DNA of 64,000 nt from Micromonospora carbonacea (GTDB lineage Bacteria > Actinomycetota > Actinomycetes > Mycobacteriales > Micromonosporaceae), in contig NZ_JACHMZ010000001.1 of assembly GCF_014205165.1 (NCBI RefSeq), positions 2,082,001 to 2,146,000 of the forward strand. Direction: 5' to 3'. The notes below the pieces were generated by a model that saw only the letters and a program-made list of their open reading frames with translations, was not told where the DNA came from and did not search any database. Both the position numbers and the translations under genes were made by a program. Shown here piece after piece: positions 1-9,741 of this stretch; the first letter of the stretch is position 1, and every line of letters begins with the position of its first letter.

Positions 1-1
1 C

Positions 2-85
2 GCCTGGCGCGCCGCCCGCACCCCCGCCGCCCGCACCACCGTCGACGACGGGCCCGTCCTTGCACCGCAGGCGAGCGGGCGGTGA
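2..85 (+). CDS. possible 3' end of an upstream gene (partial)
   Basis: An open frame enters from the window edge and ends at TGA 83-85, reading as an Ala/Arg-rich tail that ends VLAPQASGR. This is only 27 codons, so no family can be named. The frame is plausible because the next gene, with its own ribosome site, begins about 100 bp later. It could equally be chance in such GC-rich DNA. Confidence 0.25.
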   Translation, partial: AWRAARTPAARTTVDDGPVLAPQASGR

Positions 86-189
86 CCCACCGTCGTCCGG
101 GCGGGGCCGGTCCACCGTGGAGATTGGCGATCGGACCGTTTGGGTACATCCCCCGGCGACCTACTGGGAACCCCCACCGGAGGACCGTC

Positions 190-402
190 ATGCTCGCCAT
201 TCTCGCGGCCGTCGTCTTCGGCTTCGCCCTGTTGATCGACCTGCTCGACACCAACTTCGGCGCGCCGGACCTGTTCAACGTGCACACCCTGCTGATGCTG
301 GGCCTGCTGCTGCTCTCCCTCTACCTGGCCGGCGTGGGCAGCGGCCCGCGCGGCGGTGGCGGCGGCCGCTGGTACCGGGGCCGCCGCCCCGGCCGTGGCT
401 GA
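190..402 (+). CDS. small membrane protein, 70 aa
   Basis: The protein starts MLAILAAVVFGFALLIDLL, has a second hydrophobic stretch (about residues 34-52, LMLGLLLLSLYLAGV), and ends in a Gly/Arg-rich cytoplasmic-type tail (GGGGGRWYRGRR). GGAGG at 179-183 sits a good distance before ATG 190, which favours this start over the earlier in-frame codon at 82. It probably has two membrane segments. Similar tiny proteins are common in actinobacteria. I recognise no function. A hairpin with arms 421-427 and 455-461 may terminate it. Confidence 0.65.
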   Translation: MLAILAAVVFGFALLIDLLDTNFGAPDLFNVHTLLMLGLLLLSLYLAGVGSGPRGGGGGRWYRGRRPGRG

Positions 403-464
403 CCGTAAATGATCTAACCTGGCCGGGCCCGCGGCGCAGTTCCGGCGCGGCGGACCCGGCCCGG

Positions 465-470
465 TACTGT
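465..470 (+). promoter_or_regulatory. candidate -10 box of a leaderless rarA transcript
   Basis: TACTGT matches the actinobacterial -10 pattern TANNNT and ends 7 nt before ATG 478. No Shine-Dalgarno sequence is present. This spacing puts transcription start at or next to the start codon. Confidence 0.4.
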
Positions 471-477
471 CTTCGTG

Positions 478-1974
478 ATGGAGTCCGACGCTCTCTTCTC
501 CCTCGGCGCACCCGCCGGGGCGCACGGCGCCCCCACGGGTTCCGTCGGCGTCGACGGCTTCACCCCCGTGGCCGCCGACTCGCCGCTCCCCGTCCGGATG
601 CGCCCGGCCAGCATCGACGAGCTGGTGGGGCAGGGGCACCTGCTCGCGCCCGGCGCGCCGCTGCGCCAACTCGTCGGCGGCGCCACCCCGATGTCGGTGA
701 TCCTCTGGGGGCCGCCCGGCTGCGGGAAGACCACCATCGCGCACCTCGTGGCGACCGCCACCGATCGCCGCTTCGTGGCCATGTCGGCGCTCACCGCCGG
801 GGTCAAGGACGTCCGCGCGGTGATCGACACCGCCCGCCGGCAGCGCCGCTCCGGCGGACCGCCGACGGTCCTGTTCATCGACGAGGTGCACCGGTTCAGC
901 AAGACCCAGCAGGATTCGCTGCTCGCCGCGGTGGAGGACCGGACGGTCACCCTGCTCGCGGCGACCACGGAGAACCCGTACTTCTCGGTCATCTCGCCGT
1001 TGTTGTCGCGGTGCGTGCTGCTCACCCTCCAGCCCCTGGACGACGCGGCCGTGCGTGGCCTGCTGCGCCGCGCGGTCAGCGACGCGCGCGGCCTCGCCGG
1101 CGCGTTCACCCTCCGGGCCGACGCCGAGGACCACCTCGTCCGCCTCGCCGGCGGCGACGTGCGCAAGGCCCTGACCGCGCTGGAGGCCGCGGCGGCCTCG
1201 GCGGCGGCGCTGGGCGTCGACCGGATCGACCTGTCCACCGCCGAGCAGGCGGTGGACGTCGCGGCGGTGCGCTACGACCGGGCCGGTGACGCGCACTACG
1301 ACGTGACCAGCGCCTTCATCAAGAGCATGCGGGGCTCCGACGTCGACGCGGCGCTGCACTGGCTGGCCCGGATGCTGGTGGCCGGCGAGGACGCCCGGTT
1401 CATCGCGCGCCGGCTGGTCATCTTCGCCAGCGAGGACGTCGGGATGGCCGACCCGGGCGCGCTGGGCGTGGCCACCGCCGCCGCGCAGGCCGTGGAGTTC
1501 GTCGGCCTGCCGGAGGCGCAGCTCAACCTCGCCCAGGCCGTGATCCACCTGGCCACCGCGCCGAAGTCCAACTCGGCGACCGCCGCGATCGGGGCCGCCA
1601 CGGCCGACGTCCGCGCCGGCCGGGGCGGGCCGGTGCCGCGCGGCCTGCGCGACGCCCACTACTCCGGCGCGCGGGGGCTCGGCCACGGCACGGGCTACCG
1701 CTACCCGCACGACGACCCCCGTGGAGTGGTCACCCAGCAGTACGCTCCCGACGATCTTGTCGGGGCCGACTACTACCGTCCCAGCGGGCACGGTGCGGAG
1801 CGGGCGGTGGCCGCCCGGCTGCCCCTGCTGCGCCGGATCGTCCGGGGGCTGCCAGCCCCGGCGCGTCCGGCGGAGCCGGCCCCGCCGGGGAACGGCCGCC
1901 ACCCGTCGGGCAACGGGCACGCCAGCGCGGCGGACGAGGACGGCACGGGCGCCGTCGGGGAGGGTCAGCAGTGA
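478..1974 (+). CDS. rarA: replication-associated recombination protein A (RarA/MgsA-type AAA+ ATPase)
   Basis: This is a AAA+ ATPase of the clamp-loader-like RarA/MgsA/WRNIP1 family, which acts at stalled replication forks with SSB. Seen: the N-terminal LVGQGHLL motif, Walker A GPPGCGKT (about residues 78-85), Walker B LFIDEVHR (132-139), the sensor-1 region ATTENPYF, and the family C-terminal oligomerisation region (EDVGMADP, then [21 protein letters not shown]). The 498-aa length includes a low-complexity tail of about 45 residues. GTG 475 is an alternative start. I chose ATG 478 because of the TACTGT box 7 nt upstream. The next gene overlaps it by 4 nt (GTGA), so the two are probably co-translated. 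In other actinobacteria rarA also lies near alaS. Confidence 0.93.
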   Translation: MESDALFSLGAPAGAHGAPTGSVGVDGFTPVAADSPLPVRMRPASIDELVGQGHLLAPGAPLRQLVGGATPMSVILWGPPGCGKTTIAHLVATATDRRFVAMSALTAGVKDVRAVIDTARRQRRSGGPPTVLFIDEVHRFSKTQQDSLLAAVEDRTVTLLAATTENPYFSVISPLLSRCVLLTLQPLDDAAVRGLLRRAVSDARGLAGAFTLRADAEDHLVRLAGGDVRKALTALEAAAASAAALGVDRIDLSTAEQAVDVAAVRYDRAGDAHYDVTSAFIKSMRGSDVDAALHWLARMLVAGEDARFIARRLVIFASEDVGMADPGALGVATAAAQAVEFVGLPEAQLNLAQAVIHLATAPKSNSATAAIGAATADVRAGRGGPVPRGLRDAHYSGARGLGHGTGYRYPHDDPRGVVTQQYAPDDLVGADYYRPSGHGAERAVAARLPLLRRIVRGLPAPARPAEPAPPGNGRHPSGNGHASAADEDGTGAVGEGQQ

Positions 1975-4900
1975 GATCCCGTGGTTCGGAGCGACCGGAG
2001 GACGGCCCCGAGGAGCGGCGCGAGCCGCGCCCCAAGGGGCGCCGGTGGGGCCGGGGCCGACCCGACAGCGAGCCCGAGGAGCCGGTGGCCGGCGAGGAGT
2101 TCGGCTGGATCGACGACCTGCGCTCCGCCAAGCGGCAGCGCGGCGAGTTGGGGCCGGACGGCGGCGAGCCGGGACAGGCCCCGCCACCCGGCCAGCCCGA
2201 CCCGCCGGCGCGGCAGGGTCCGGCGCGCGGCGGCGAACCGGGTCCGGCGCGTCCGCGACCGGTCGACGGCCCGTGGCCCGGCTCGCCGCAGCCGGGGCGT
2301 CGCCCCGGGCCCGCCGAGCCGCCCCGCCCGGGGCAGGTCCCGCCGGAGCCGGCGAACCGCCTGCCGCAGGGCCCCCCGCAGCCGCCCCACCAGTCCCACC
2401 GCCCGCCGCAGGGCGCGGCGGAGCCGCCCCGGGCCGTGCCACCGGCGGCCCGCCCACCGCAGGGCCTCCCGCAGCCGCCGGCCCAGCCGTCGACGCCGCA
2501 GGCCGGGCCGCTGCCGGGACCGGCCCAGCCGGCGGCCCCGCCCCGCCAGCAGGGCCAGCCCGCCGGGCCGCCCTATCCGGGCGGCCAACCGTCCGGGCCG
2601 CCGTATCCGGCGGGGCAGCCCGCCCGGCCCCCGTACCCGACGGACGCCGCGCCCCGGCGCTCGCGCGACGACGGCGAACCGTCCGGCGAACTGCCCCGGG
2701 CGGCGGCCCCGGTGGGCCCGCCGGGCGACCGGTCCGGCGGGCCGGCGACCTCGGGTCCCGGCGCACCCGGGCAGCGCCCCGGCCCGCCGGGCCCGCCGGT
2801 GGCCCCGCCCGCGCGTGGCGGCCAACCCCCCAGCGGCGGCTGGCCGGTCGTCCCGGCCGGGTCGCCCCCCGCCGGCCGGGCCGCCGCACCGCCGCCCCCC
2901 GCCGGCCGGGCCGTCGTCTCCCCACCTCCCGCCGGCCGGGCCGCCGCACCCCAGTCCGGGCCGCGCCGCGCCGCGCCCGTTCCCGCCGGCCCGCCCTACC
3001 CGGCGTCGGCGCCGCCCGGCGACGAGCCCCGGCGCGAGCCGACGGGCGAGCGTCCCGGCGCACCCGGTGCGGACGAGCCGGCCGGTCGTGGCGTCGCCGG
3101 GCCGATCGCGCCCGGCCAGGGCGGTCGTCGGCGGGCTGCCGAGGAGCAGCCGGTCGTCCCGCTCAGCGGCAACGCCCCCGAGGTGCCGGGGGTGCCCAGC
3201 GGCCCCGCCGGGATGCCGGGCGTGCCCGGCGGCCCCGCCGGGTCGGATCCGGCCGTCGTCCAGGAGCCGGCGGCCACGGGCCGGGAAACCGGTGGCCGCC
3301 GCCGGGCCCGGTCCGAGGAGGAACCGGGCGAGGCGACGTCGCGCCGCCCCGCCGGTCCCGTCGACGCCGGGTTCCCCGGCGCCGCCGAGCGGGGCGGTCC
3401 CCCGCAGGGGCGGGGCGACCGGCCGCAGCGTCCGGCGGAGTGGCTGCGCCAGGCCGGTCGTGGCGTCAACCCGGACGCCGCGATGCCGATGGTCAACCGG
3501 GCGGCCGTGCCGTCGCCGCCGCCGGGCGTCGCGCCGCCGGCCGGGGAGCCGGGCAACCGGCCCGGTGACGGCGGTCGGGGTGCGGCGGCGCAACACGGCG
3601 TCGGCGCCGGGCCGGCAGCCCCGGTGGGCCGGGCGCGGCCCGCCGCGCCCGTCGACCCGGCGGAGGAGCCGGTCCCACTGCCCACCGGCCGGGCGGCAGC
3701 GCCGTCCCGTCCGCAGGTGGCGGGCCCACGCCCCGGCGAGCCCCGTCCGCCGGCCGACCCCCGTGCGGGAAGCCCCCGTCCGCCGGCCGACCCGCGCACG
3801 GGCGAGCTGCGGCCCGCCGCGGTGGATCCACGCACGGGCGAGCTGCGGCCCCCGGTGGTCGACCCGCGCACGGGTGAGCTGCGTCCGCCCATGGCGGAGC
3901 CGCGCACCGGCGAGGTGCGCCCCGGGCCGGCGGAGGAGCGCCGCCCGCAGGCCCCGCCGTTCGGGCCCGGCCCCGGTGCCGGACCCCGGTCCAGCCCGGA
4001 CCCCAGGTCCGGGTCCGCCCCCGGCCTTCGGCCCGCCGGGTCCGCCCCCGAGTCCGGGCCGACCGCCCGGGCGTCGGCGGCGCCCACCGCGCCCGGCCGG
4101 GCCACCCCGCCCGGCGGTCCCGCCGCCGGCCGGGCCGTCCCCGGGCCCGGTGCCGCCGGCCCGGTCGACCCGCCCTCCGGTCCTGCCGGCCGGGCCGCGC
4201 CGCCGGTGGGGCCCACCGGCCGGGACGTGCCCCCGTCCGGTCCCGCCGGCCGCGCGACGCCGCCCGGGGGGCCCGCCGGTCGGGCCGTGCCGCCCGGCGC
4301 TCCGACCGCCGGTCCCCACCAACCCGGCGTGGCACGGGCGGTGGTCCCGCCCGGTCGCCCCGGCGAGCGGCCGGGCGACCAGGCCGACGGCCGTGCGACC
4401 CCGCCGCAGCGCGACGCCGGCACCGCTGTGGTGCCGCAGCGTGGCCCCGGCGGCGCGACCCCGCCGCAGCGCGGCCCCGGCCCCTCGTCGCCGCCCCCGC
4501 CGGGCGGGTCCGGCGAGGCGCACCCGCACCGCCGGCCGGAGCCGGCCGCCGGCGCGGCGTCGCCGGCCCGTTCCGACCAGCCGCCCGCGGTGGCCCGGGC
4601 CGCCGCCGTGGTGCCGGCCGCCGACGCGCCACCGGCCCGCTCCGGCCCGGACGCGGACCGCTCCGGCCCGGACGAGCGCCGGCCCGGCCTGGAGGTGCAC
4701 CGGCTCGGCCCGGGTCCCGCCCCCCGGGCGGGCGGCGACGGGTCCGGCCCCGCCGGCCCGGAGCCCGCCGGGACGGCGCAGTTGCGTCGGGCCGCGACCG
4801 CCGACGACCCGGACGAGGCGGACGAGGCGGCGTCGGGCGGCCCGCCCGGCGCGCGGTCGGAGCTCCGGCGGCAGCTGCGCCAGCGGCGTCGGCTGCGGAT

Positions 4901-5501
4901 GGGCGTGCTCGCGCTGGTCAGCGTGGTGCTGCTGGGTGCCCTGCCGCTCTACTTCGGCATCCGTACGCTCAGCCGCGACCCCGTCTTCGACACCCTCGAC
5001 GGGCTGAACGTGCCCGGCTGGGCGGCCACGAAGACCGTCGACAACGTCAGCGGCAGCCGCTGGTGCGTGGAGGAGTGCCGGCTGCGCGAGCGCACCGTCG
5101 AGTCCCAGCGTCCAGTGGAGGAGACGGCGCAGGCCTACGAGCGGGCCCTGACCGAGTCCGGCTGGCAGCCGTGGAAGGTGACCCGCTGCCCGGAGCAGCC
5201 GGCGAAGGGCGACTACACCTGTTGGCGTCGCGACGAGCTGACCCTCGACCTGTGGGTGCGCGAGCCGACCTGCGTCCCGCCGCCGATCGACGGGGAGCCC
5301 GCGCCGACGTCGCTGGCCACGCCCCCCGCAGCGGGGGAGTGCAATGGGTCGTTGGTGTCGGTGAAGGTCCGCAACGCCATCGACGACGAGCGGACCAGGC
5401 CCCAGCCGAGCACCGACCCGTCGCTCACCGGCGAGGATCCCTTCCCGACCCTGAGCGAGGATCCGCTCGGCGAGTCGACGCCGACACCCTCACCGTCGTG
5501 A
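1971..5501 (+). CDS. giant Pro/Ala/Gly-rich single-pass membrane protein, 1176 aa
   Basis: About 970 residues of very Pro/Gly/Ala/Arg-rich, probably disordered cytoplasmic sequence precede one membrane helix (about 977-998, [20 protein letters not shown]). A basic stop-transfer patch ([11 protein letters not shown]) just before it supports N-in orientation. The extracytoplasmic C-terminus of about 175 residues has several cysteines (WCVEEC, RCPEQ, TCWRRD, TCVPP, ECNG) and looks folded and disulfide-bonded. It ends in an acidic Ser/Thr/Pro tail. The Pro-rich part contains tandem 10-11-residue units. It is coupled to rarA by a GTGA overlap. I do not recognise a function. Proteins of this architecture sit next to alaS in related genomes (from memory). 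The open frame over 3.5 kb and the clear TM/Cys region make it a real gene. Confidence 0.8.
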   Translation: MRSRGSERPEDGPEERREPRPKGRRWGRGRPDSEPEEPVAGEEFGWIDDLRSAKRQRGELGPDGGEPGQAPPPGQPDPPARQGPARGGEPGPARPRPVDGPWPGSPQPGRRPGPAEPPRPGQVPPEPANRLPQGPPQPPHQSHRPPQGAAEPPRAVPPAARPPQGLPQPPAQPSTPQAGPLPGPAQPAAPPRQQGQPAGPPYPGGQPSGPPYPAGQPARPPYPTDAAPRRSRDDGEPSGELPRAAAPVGPPGDRSGGPATSGPGAPGQRPGPPGPPVAPPARGGQPPSGGWPVVPAGSPPAGRAAAPPPPAGRAVVSPPPAGRAAAPQSGPRRAAPVPAGPPYPASAPPGDEPRREPTGERPGAPGADEPAGRGVAGPIAPGQGGRRRAAEEQPVVPLSGNAPEVPGVPSGPAGMPGVPGGPAGSDPAVVQEPAATGRETGGRRRARSEEEPGEATSRRPAGPVDAGFPGAAERGGPPQGRGDRPQRPAEWLRQAGRGVNPDAAMPMVNRAAVPSPPPGVAPPAGEPGNRPGDGGRGAAAQHGVGAGPAAPVGRARPAAPVDPAEEPVPLPTGRAAAPSRPQVAGPRPGEPRPPADPRAGSPRPPADPRTGELRPAAVDPRTGELRPPVVDPRTGELRPPMAEPRTGEVRPGPAEERRPQAPPFGPGPGAGPRSSPDPRSGSAPGLRPAGSAPESGPTARASAAPTAPGRATPPGGPAAGRAVPGPGAAGPVDPPSGPAGRAAPPVGPTGRDVPPSGPAGRATPPGGPAGRAVPPGAPTAGPHQPGVARAVVPPGRPGERPGDQADGRATPPQRDAGTAVVPQRGPGGATPPQRGPGPSSPPPPGGSGEAHPHRRPEPAAGAASPARSDQPPAVARAAAVVPAADAPPARSGPDADRSGPDERRPGLEVHRLGPGPAPRAGGDGSGPAGPEPAGTAQLRRAATADDPDEADEAASGGPPGARSELRRQLRQRRRLRMGVLALVSVVLLGALPLYFGIRTLSRDPVFDTLDGLNVPGWAATKTVDNVSGSRWCVEECRLRERTVESQRPVEETAQAYERALTESGWQPWKVTRCPEQPAKGDYTCWRRDELTLDLWVREPTCVPPPIDGEPAPTSLATPPAAGECNGSLVSVKVRNAIDDERTRPQPSTDPSLTGEDPFPTLSEDPLGESTPTPSPS
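2860..4310 (+). repeat. in-frame tandem repeats inside the Pro-rich gene
   Basis: Three kinds of unit are visible in the coding strand. A 30-bp unit encoding [20 protein letters not shown] runs three times at about 2870-2960. A 30-bp unit encoding (V)[10 protein letters not shown] runs about six times at about 3740-3925. A unit of about 33 bp encoding GPAGRAxPPxG recurs at about 4120-4300. All keep the frame, so they can expand or contract without disrupting the protein. Confidence 0.75.
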
Positions 5502-5650
5502 GCCGGGTTTCATCACTGACGGTAGGGTCTGGGGCTGGCAGGCCCGCCTGCCCCCGCTGACCGGGGTGGGTCGCCGTACGACGGTGTGGGTCATGACGGT
5601 CGCGCGTTCCGGGGCGTCGGGCCCCGGAACCCTGCTCGAGGAGGACAGGC

Positions 5651-6112
5651 GTGAGTTTTGGAGAGGTCGCGGCGCTGATCGCGGCGATCGCGTTCGCGAT
5701 GCTCGTGTTGATCCTGACGCTGCCCATCCTGCGGCTGCGGCACACCGTGGACGCGGCCACCCGCATGATCAACGACCTCAACGACCGCACCGCGCCCCTG
5801 CTCGGTGACGTCAACACCACCGTGAAGAACGTGAACACCGCCCTGGAGCAGGTGCAGGTCTCGCTGGACGGGGTCAACCTCCAGCTGGCCAAGGTGGACA
5901 CCATGACCACCCACGCCCAGAACGTCACCGCCAACGTGGCGAACCTGGCCACCGTGGTCTCCGCCGCCGCCGCGAACCCGCTGGTGAAGGTGGCCGCCTT
6001 CGGCTACGGCGTGCGCCGGGCCGCCGCCGCCCGCCGGCACGCCGAGACCGAGCGCGAGGTGCGCGACACCATCAAGCAGCAGCGCCGCGCCGCCAAGCGC
6101 GGCAACGCCTGA
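5651..6112 (+). CDS. DUF948-domain membrane-anchored protein, 153 aa
   Basis: One N-terminal membrane helix (about residues 5-27) is followed by a long amphipathic region with heptad-like spacing (DLNDRTAPLLGDVNTTVKNVNTALEQVQVSLDGVNLQLAKV), typical of DUF948, then a Lys/Arg-rich tail. GAGGAGG lies about 6 nt before GTG 5651. It is the first gene of a block with the DUF6167 protein and alaS. This triplet is conserved in actinobacteria, although the small proteins have no established role. The DUF948 assignment is by recognition of sequence pattern. Confidence 0.8.
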   Translation: MSFGEVAALIAAIAFAMLVLILTLPILRLRHTVDAATRMINDLNDRTAPLLGDVNTTVKNVNTALEQVQVSLDGVNLQLAKVDTMTTHAQNVTANVANLATVVSAAAANPLVKVAAFGYGVRRAAAARRHAETEREVRDTIKQQRRAAKRGNA

Positions 6113-6140
6113 GCCGCCGGCGACGGAGGGACGAGAGAAC

Positions 6141-6446
6141 ATGAGACGCCTGTTCTGGCTGGGCATCGGCCTGGCCGTCGGCGTGGTGGTGGTGCGCAAG
6201 GCGACCCGCGCCGCGCACGCGTACACGCCGGCCGGCATCGCCGGTGGCCTGTCGCAATCCGCTGGCGGCCTGGCCGAGTCGCTGCGTAGCTTCGTGGAGG
6301 ACGTCCGGATCGGGATGGCCGAGCGCGAGCAGGAGATCCACGAGGCGTTCGCCCGGGGCGAGGCGTTCGACGACCAGTTCGCCGAGCTGCGGGAGGACCC
6401 GCGCATCGGCGACCGAGAGATCTTTCCGGAGGAGCACCAGCGATGA
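6141..6446 (+). CDS. small DUF6167-like membrane protein, 101 aa
   Basis: It begins [30 protein letters not shown], one N-terminal membrane helix followed by a charged segment ([19 protein letters not shown]). Length and N-terminus fit the actinobacterial DUF6167 family, which has no known function. A GGAGGGA-like ribosome site precedes ATG 6141. Its stop overlaps the alaS start (ATGA), so alaS translation is probably coupled to it. Confidence 0.75.
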   Translation: MRRLFWLGIGLAVGVVVVRKATRAAHAYTPAGIAGGLSQSAGGLAESLRSFVEDVRIGMAEREQEIHEAFARGEAFDDQFAELREDPRIGDREIFPEEHQR

Positions 6447-9121
6447 AGACGGCGGAGATCAAGCGGCGGTATCTCGCCCACTTCGAGGCGAACGGTCATG
6501 CCGTGGTGCCGTCCGCTCCGCTGCCCGCCATCAGCGACCCGAACCTGCTGTTCGTCAACGCCGGCATGGTGCAGTTCGTCCCCTACTTCCTGGGGCAGCA
6601 CACCCCGCCCTACTCCCGGGCGGTCAGCGTGCAGAAGTGCATCCGCACCCCGGACATCGACGAGGTCGGCAAGACCAGCCGGCACGGCACGTTCTTCCAG
6701 ATGAACGGCAACTTCTCCTTCGGTGACTACTTCAAGGCCGGGGCGATCCCGCTCGCCTGGGACCTGGTCACCAAGTCGGTCGCCGAGGGCGGTTTCGGGC
6801 TGGACCCGGAGCGGATCTGGGCGACGGTCTACCTCGACGACGACGAGGCGGCGGAGATCTGGCGTTCCGTCGGCATGCCGGCCGAGCGGATCGTCCGGCG
6901 GGGCAAGAAGGACAACTTCTGGTCGATGGGCATCCCCGGCCCGGCCGGCCCCTGCTCCGAGCTGTACTACGACCGGGGCCCCGCCTACGGGCGCGAGGGC
7001 GGCCCGGAGGTCGACGAGGACCGCTACCTGGAGTTCTGGAACCTCGTCTTCATGCAGTTCCAGATCGACGACGTGCAGAGCAAGGAAGTCTTCCAGATCG
7101 TCGGCGAGCTGCCGAAGAAGAACATCGACACCGGCATGGGCCTGGAGCGGATGGCGTCGCTGCTCCAGGGCGTCGACAACCTCTACGAGATCGACGAGGT
7201 CCGGCCGATCCTGGCCCGCGCCGCCGAGCTGACCGGCAAGCGGTACGGCGCGCACTCCGGCCACGTGGCCAGCGAGTCGCACCCCGACGACGTGCGGCTG
7301 CGGGTGATCGCCGACCACGTGCGCACCGCGCTGATGCTGATCGGCGACGGGGTCACCCCGAGCAACGAGGGGCGCGGCTACGTGCTGCGCCGCATCATGC
7401 GTCGCGCCATCCGGGCGGTGCGGCTGCTCGGCTGGCAGGACCGGGCGCTGCCCGAGCTGCTGCCGGTGGCGCGGGACTGCATGGCCCCGTCGTACCCGGA
7501 GCTGGCGGCCGAGTTCGACCGGATCTCGCAGTACGCGTACGCCGAGGAGGACGCCTTCCTGGCGACGCTGCGCGCCGGGACGACGATCCTGGACACGGCG
7601 ATCGCCGAGACCAAGTCGGCGGGGAAGCCGGCGCTCTCGGGCGACAAGGCGTTCCAGCTGCACGACACCTACGGCTTCCCGATCGACCTGACCCTGGAGA
7701 TCGCGGCCGAGCAGGGCCTGGCGGTCGACGCCGACGGGTTCCGCCGGCTGATGGCCGACCAGCGGGCGCGGGCGAAGGCCGACGCACGGGCGCGCAAGAC
7801 CGGGCACACCGACCTGTCGGCGTACCGGTCGGTGCTGGACGCGGGCGGGCCGGTGGAGTTCACCGGCTACACGGAGCTGACCCGGGAGTCGCGGGTCCGT
7901 GCCGTGCTCTCCGGCGGCGACCAGGTCGGCGCGGCCGCCGAGGGCGACACGGTCGAGCTGGTGCTCGACACCACCCCGTTCTACGCCGAGGGCGGCGGCC
8001 AGCAGCCCGACCAGGGCCTGATCACCGTCGGCGGCGGCCAGGTCGAGGTCTTCGACGTGCAGCAGCCGGTGCCGGGCCTGATCGTGCACCGCGCCCGCGT
8101 CGTCCGGGGCGAGGTGCGCGCCGGCGAGACCGGGTACGCCGAGATCGACGCCACCCGGCGGCGGGCCATCTCCCGCTCGCACACGGCCACCCACCTGGTG
8201 CACCAGACGATGCGCAACTTCCTCGGCGAGTCGGCGACCCAGGCGGGTTCGCTGAACGCGCCGGGCCGGCTGCGGTTCGACTTCAACACCCCGACCGGGG
8301 TGTCGCCGAGCGTCCTGCACGACGTGGAGCAGCAGGTCAACGAGGTGCTCCTGGCCGACCTGGAGGTGCACGCCTTCGTCACCAGCCAGGAGGAGGCCCG
8401 CCGCATCGGCGCGATGGCGCTGTTCGGCGAGAAGTACGGCGAGCGGGTGCGGGTCGTCGAGGTCGGCGACTACGCCCGGGAGCTGTGCGGTGGCACCCAC
8501 GTGGCCCGCTCGGCCCAGCTCGGCCTCGTCAAGATCCTCTCGGAGGCGTCGGTCGGTTCGGGCGTACGCCGCATCGAGGCCCTCGTCGGCATGGACGCGT
8601 TCGGCTTCCTGGCCCGCGAGCACCTGCTGGTCTCCCGGCTCGCCGAGCTGTTCCGGGTGCCCGGCGACCAGGTCGCCGACCGGGTGGAGCAGACCGTCAC
8701 CCAGCTCCGCGACGCCGAGAAGGAGCTGGAGAAGCTGCGCGCCCAGCTCGTGCTCGGCGGCGCGGCGGCCCTCGCCGGGCAGGCGAAGGACGTGCGCGGG
8801 GTGGCGTACGTCGGCACCGAGGCGCCCGAGGGCGCGGCCGGCAACGACGTGCGGACCCTGGCCCAGGAGATCCGCGGCAAGATCGACCCGGCCCGGCCCG
8901 CCGTGGTGGCCGTGGCGGCCCGGTCGAATGGCAAGGCGTCCCTGGTGGTGGCCGTGAACGCGGCGGCCCGCAGCCGGGGCCTGGCGGCGAAGGACCTGGT
9001 CAAGGCGGCCTTCTCCGGCCGGGGCGGCGGCAGCGACGACCTGGCCCAGGGCGGCGGCCTGCCGGCGGCCGAGGCGCCGAAGCTGCTGGCCACGGTCGAG
9101 CAGGCGATCGCCGACGCGTGA
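6443..9121 (+). CDS. alaS: alanine--tRNA ligase
   Basis: It charges tRNA-Ala with alanine in the cytoplasm. At 892 aa the protein is full length. Seen: the N-terminal class II catalytic domain ([22 protein letters not shown]; motif 2 around [21 protein letters not shown]), the editing domain with the zinc-binding HTATHLVH and CGGTHV motifs, and a C-terminal DHHA1-type domain ([12 protein letters not shown]). ATG 6443 overlaps the previous stop by 4 nt. A strong hairpin terminator follows 15 nt after the stop. Confidence 0.98.
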   Translation: MKTAEIKRRYLAHFEANGHAVVPSAPLPAISDPNLLFVNAGMVQFVPYFLGQHTPPYSRAVSVQKCIRTPDIDEVGKTSRHGTFFQMNGNFSFGDYFKAGAIPLAWDLVTKSVAEGGFGLDPERIWATVYLDDDEAAEIWRSVGMPAERIVRRGKKDNFWSMGIPGPAGPCSELYYDRGPAYGREGGPEVDEDRYLEFWNLVFMQFQIDDVQSKEVFQIVGELPKKNIDTGMGLERMASLLQGVDNLYEIDEVRPILARAAELTGKRYGAHSGHVASESHPDDVRLRVIADHVRTALMLIGDGVTPSNEGRGYVLRRIMRRAIRAVRLLGWQDRALPELLPVARDCMAPSYPELAAEFDRISQYAYAEEDAFLATLRAGTTILDTAIAETKSAGKPALSGDKAFQLHDTYGFPIDLTLEIAAEQGLAVDADGFRRLMADQRARAKADARARKTGHTDLSAYRSVLDAGGPVEFTGYTELTRESRVRAVLSGGDQVGAAAEGDTVELVLDTTPFYAEGGGQQPDQGLITVGGGQVEVFDVQQPVPGLIVHRARVVRGEVRAGETGYAEIDATRRRAISRSHTATHLVHQTMRNFLGESATQAGSLNAPGRLRFDFNTPTGVSPSVLHDVEQQVNEVLLADLEVHAFVTSQEEARRIGAMALFGEKYGERVRVVEVGDYARELCGGTHVARSAQLGLVKILSEASVGSGVRRIEALVGMDAFGFLAREHLLVSRLAELFRVPGDQVADRVEQTVTQLRDAEKELEKLRAQLVLGGAAALAGQAKDVRGVAYVGTEAPEGAAGNDVRTLAQEIRGKIDPARPAVVAVAARSNGKASLVVAVNAAARSRGLAAKDLVKAAFSGRGGGSDDLAQGGGLPAAEAPKLLATVEQAIADA

Positions 9122-9135
9122 GCGCACCGCACGTC

Positions 9136-9170
9136 GGGTCAGGGCGGGCCGTCACGGTCCGCCCTGACCC
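9136..9170 (+). terminator. intrinsic terminator after alaS
   Basis: A perfect 12-bp inverted repeat has arms GGGTCAGGGCGG (9136-9147) and CCGCCCTGACCC (9159-9170) around an 11-nt loop. It has no T-tract, as is common in high-GC actinobacteria. Confidence 0.7.
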
Positions 9171-9176
9171 GTTCCA

Positions 9177-9270
9177 GGGCAGGACGAAGGCCCCTCCAGG
9201 GCGGACGACGGTCTTTTCGGGCAGGACGCACGCCGTTCCGGGGCGGGCGACGGTCTTCTCAGGGCAGGAT
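9177..9270 (+). repeat. 21-bp tandem repeat upstream of ruvX
   Basis: About four and a half units start with GGGC at 9177, 9199, 9219, 9241 and 9262. They alternate between two versions (GRTKAPP / GRTTVFS / GRTHAVP / GRATVFS if read in the ruvX frame), so the true period may be 42 bp. The array fills the space between the alaS terminator and ruvX, where its promoter should lie. It has no spacers and is not a CRISPR array. Confidence 0.65.
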
Positions 9271-9279
9271 GAACAGGAC

Positions 9280-9741
9280 ATGGCCGAAGCGGTGCGCGGG
9301 GTCCGGCTGGGCGTCGACGTGGGGCAGGTGCGGGTCGGGGTCGCCCGTTCCGACCCGCACGGGGTGCTGGCCACCCCGCTGGTGACACTCGCCCGGGACC
9401 TGACAGCGGCCGAGGACGCGGTGCCCGGCGACATGGCCGAAATCGTCGCCCTGATCGCCGAGCACGAGTGCGTCGAGGTGGTCGTCGGCCTACCGGTCAA
9501 CCTCTCCGGCCAGCACGGCCCGGCCGCCCGGAATGTGAAGGCGTATGCTGACCGGTTGGCTGACGTAATAGCGCCCGTTCCGGTAACGCTCACCGACGAG
9601 AGGATGTCGACGGTCGTGGCTTCTCGTAGGCTTGCCGAGCGTGGCGTCCGGGGAAAGCGCCAACGCGCGGTGGTCGACCAGGCCGCCGCGGTCGAGATCC
9701 TGCAGAGCTGGCTGGACGCGCAGCGGAGGCGGACGCGATGA
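9280..9741 (+). CDS. ruvX: RuvX/YqgF RNase H-like protein (putative Holliday junction resolvase / pre-16S rRNA nuclease)
   Basis: This is an RNase H-fold nuclease family member implicated in pre-16S rRNA 5' end processing and annotated historically as a Holliday junction resolvase. Seen: RLGVDVGQVRVGVARSD (first acidic residue D14), VVVGLPVNLSGQ, LTDERMST, and a C-terminal DQAAAVEILQSWLD (second conserved D). The 153-aa length is normal. The frame stays open far upstream through the 21-bp repeat, but ATG 9280 gives the family N-terminus. It overlaps mltG by 4 nt (ATGA). Confidence 0.93.
   Translation: MAEAVRGVRLGVDVGQVRVGVARSDPHGVLATPLVTLARDLTAAEDAVPGDMAEIVALIAEHECVEVVVGLPVNLSGQHGPAARNVKAYADRLADVIAPVPVTLTDERMSTVVASRRLAERGVRGKRQRAVVDQAAAVEILQSWLDAQRRRTR

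Noticed and set aside
5591..9127. Very long antisense open frame (1178 codons) opposite alaS
   Set aside because: It mirrors third-position GC bias of the real gene, has no recognisable domains, and crosses several real genes. The same applies to long antisense frames opposite carB (27520-31053) and the Pro-rich gene (1965-4700).
9177..9270. CRISPR-like array
   Set aside because: Units are back-to-back 21-mers with no unique spacers and no cas genes nearby.
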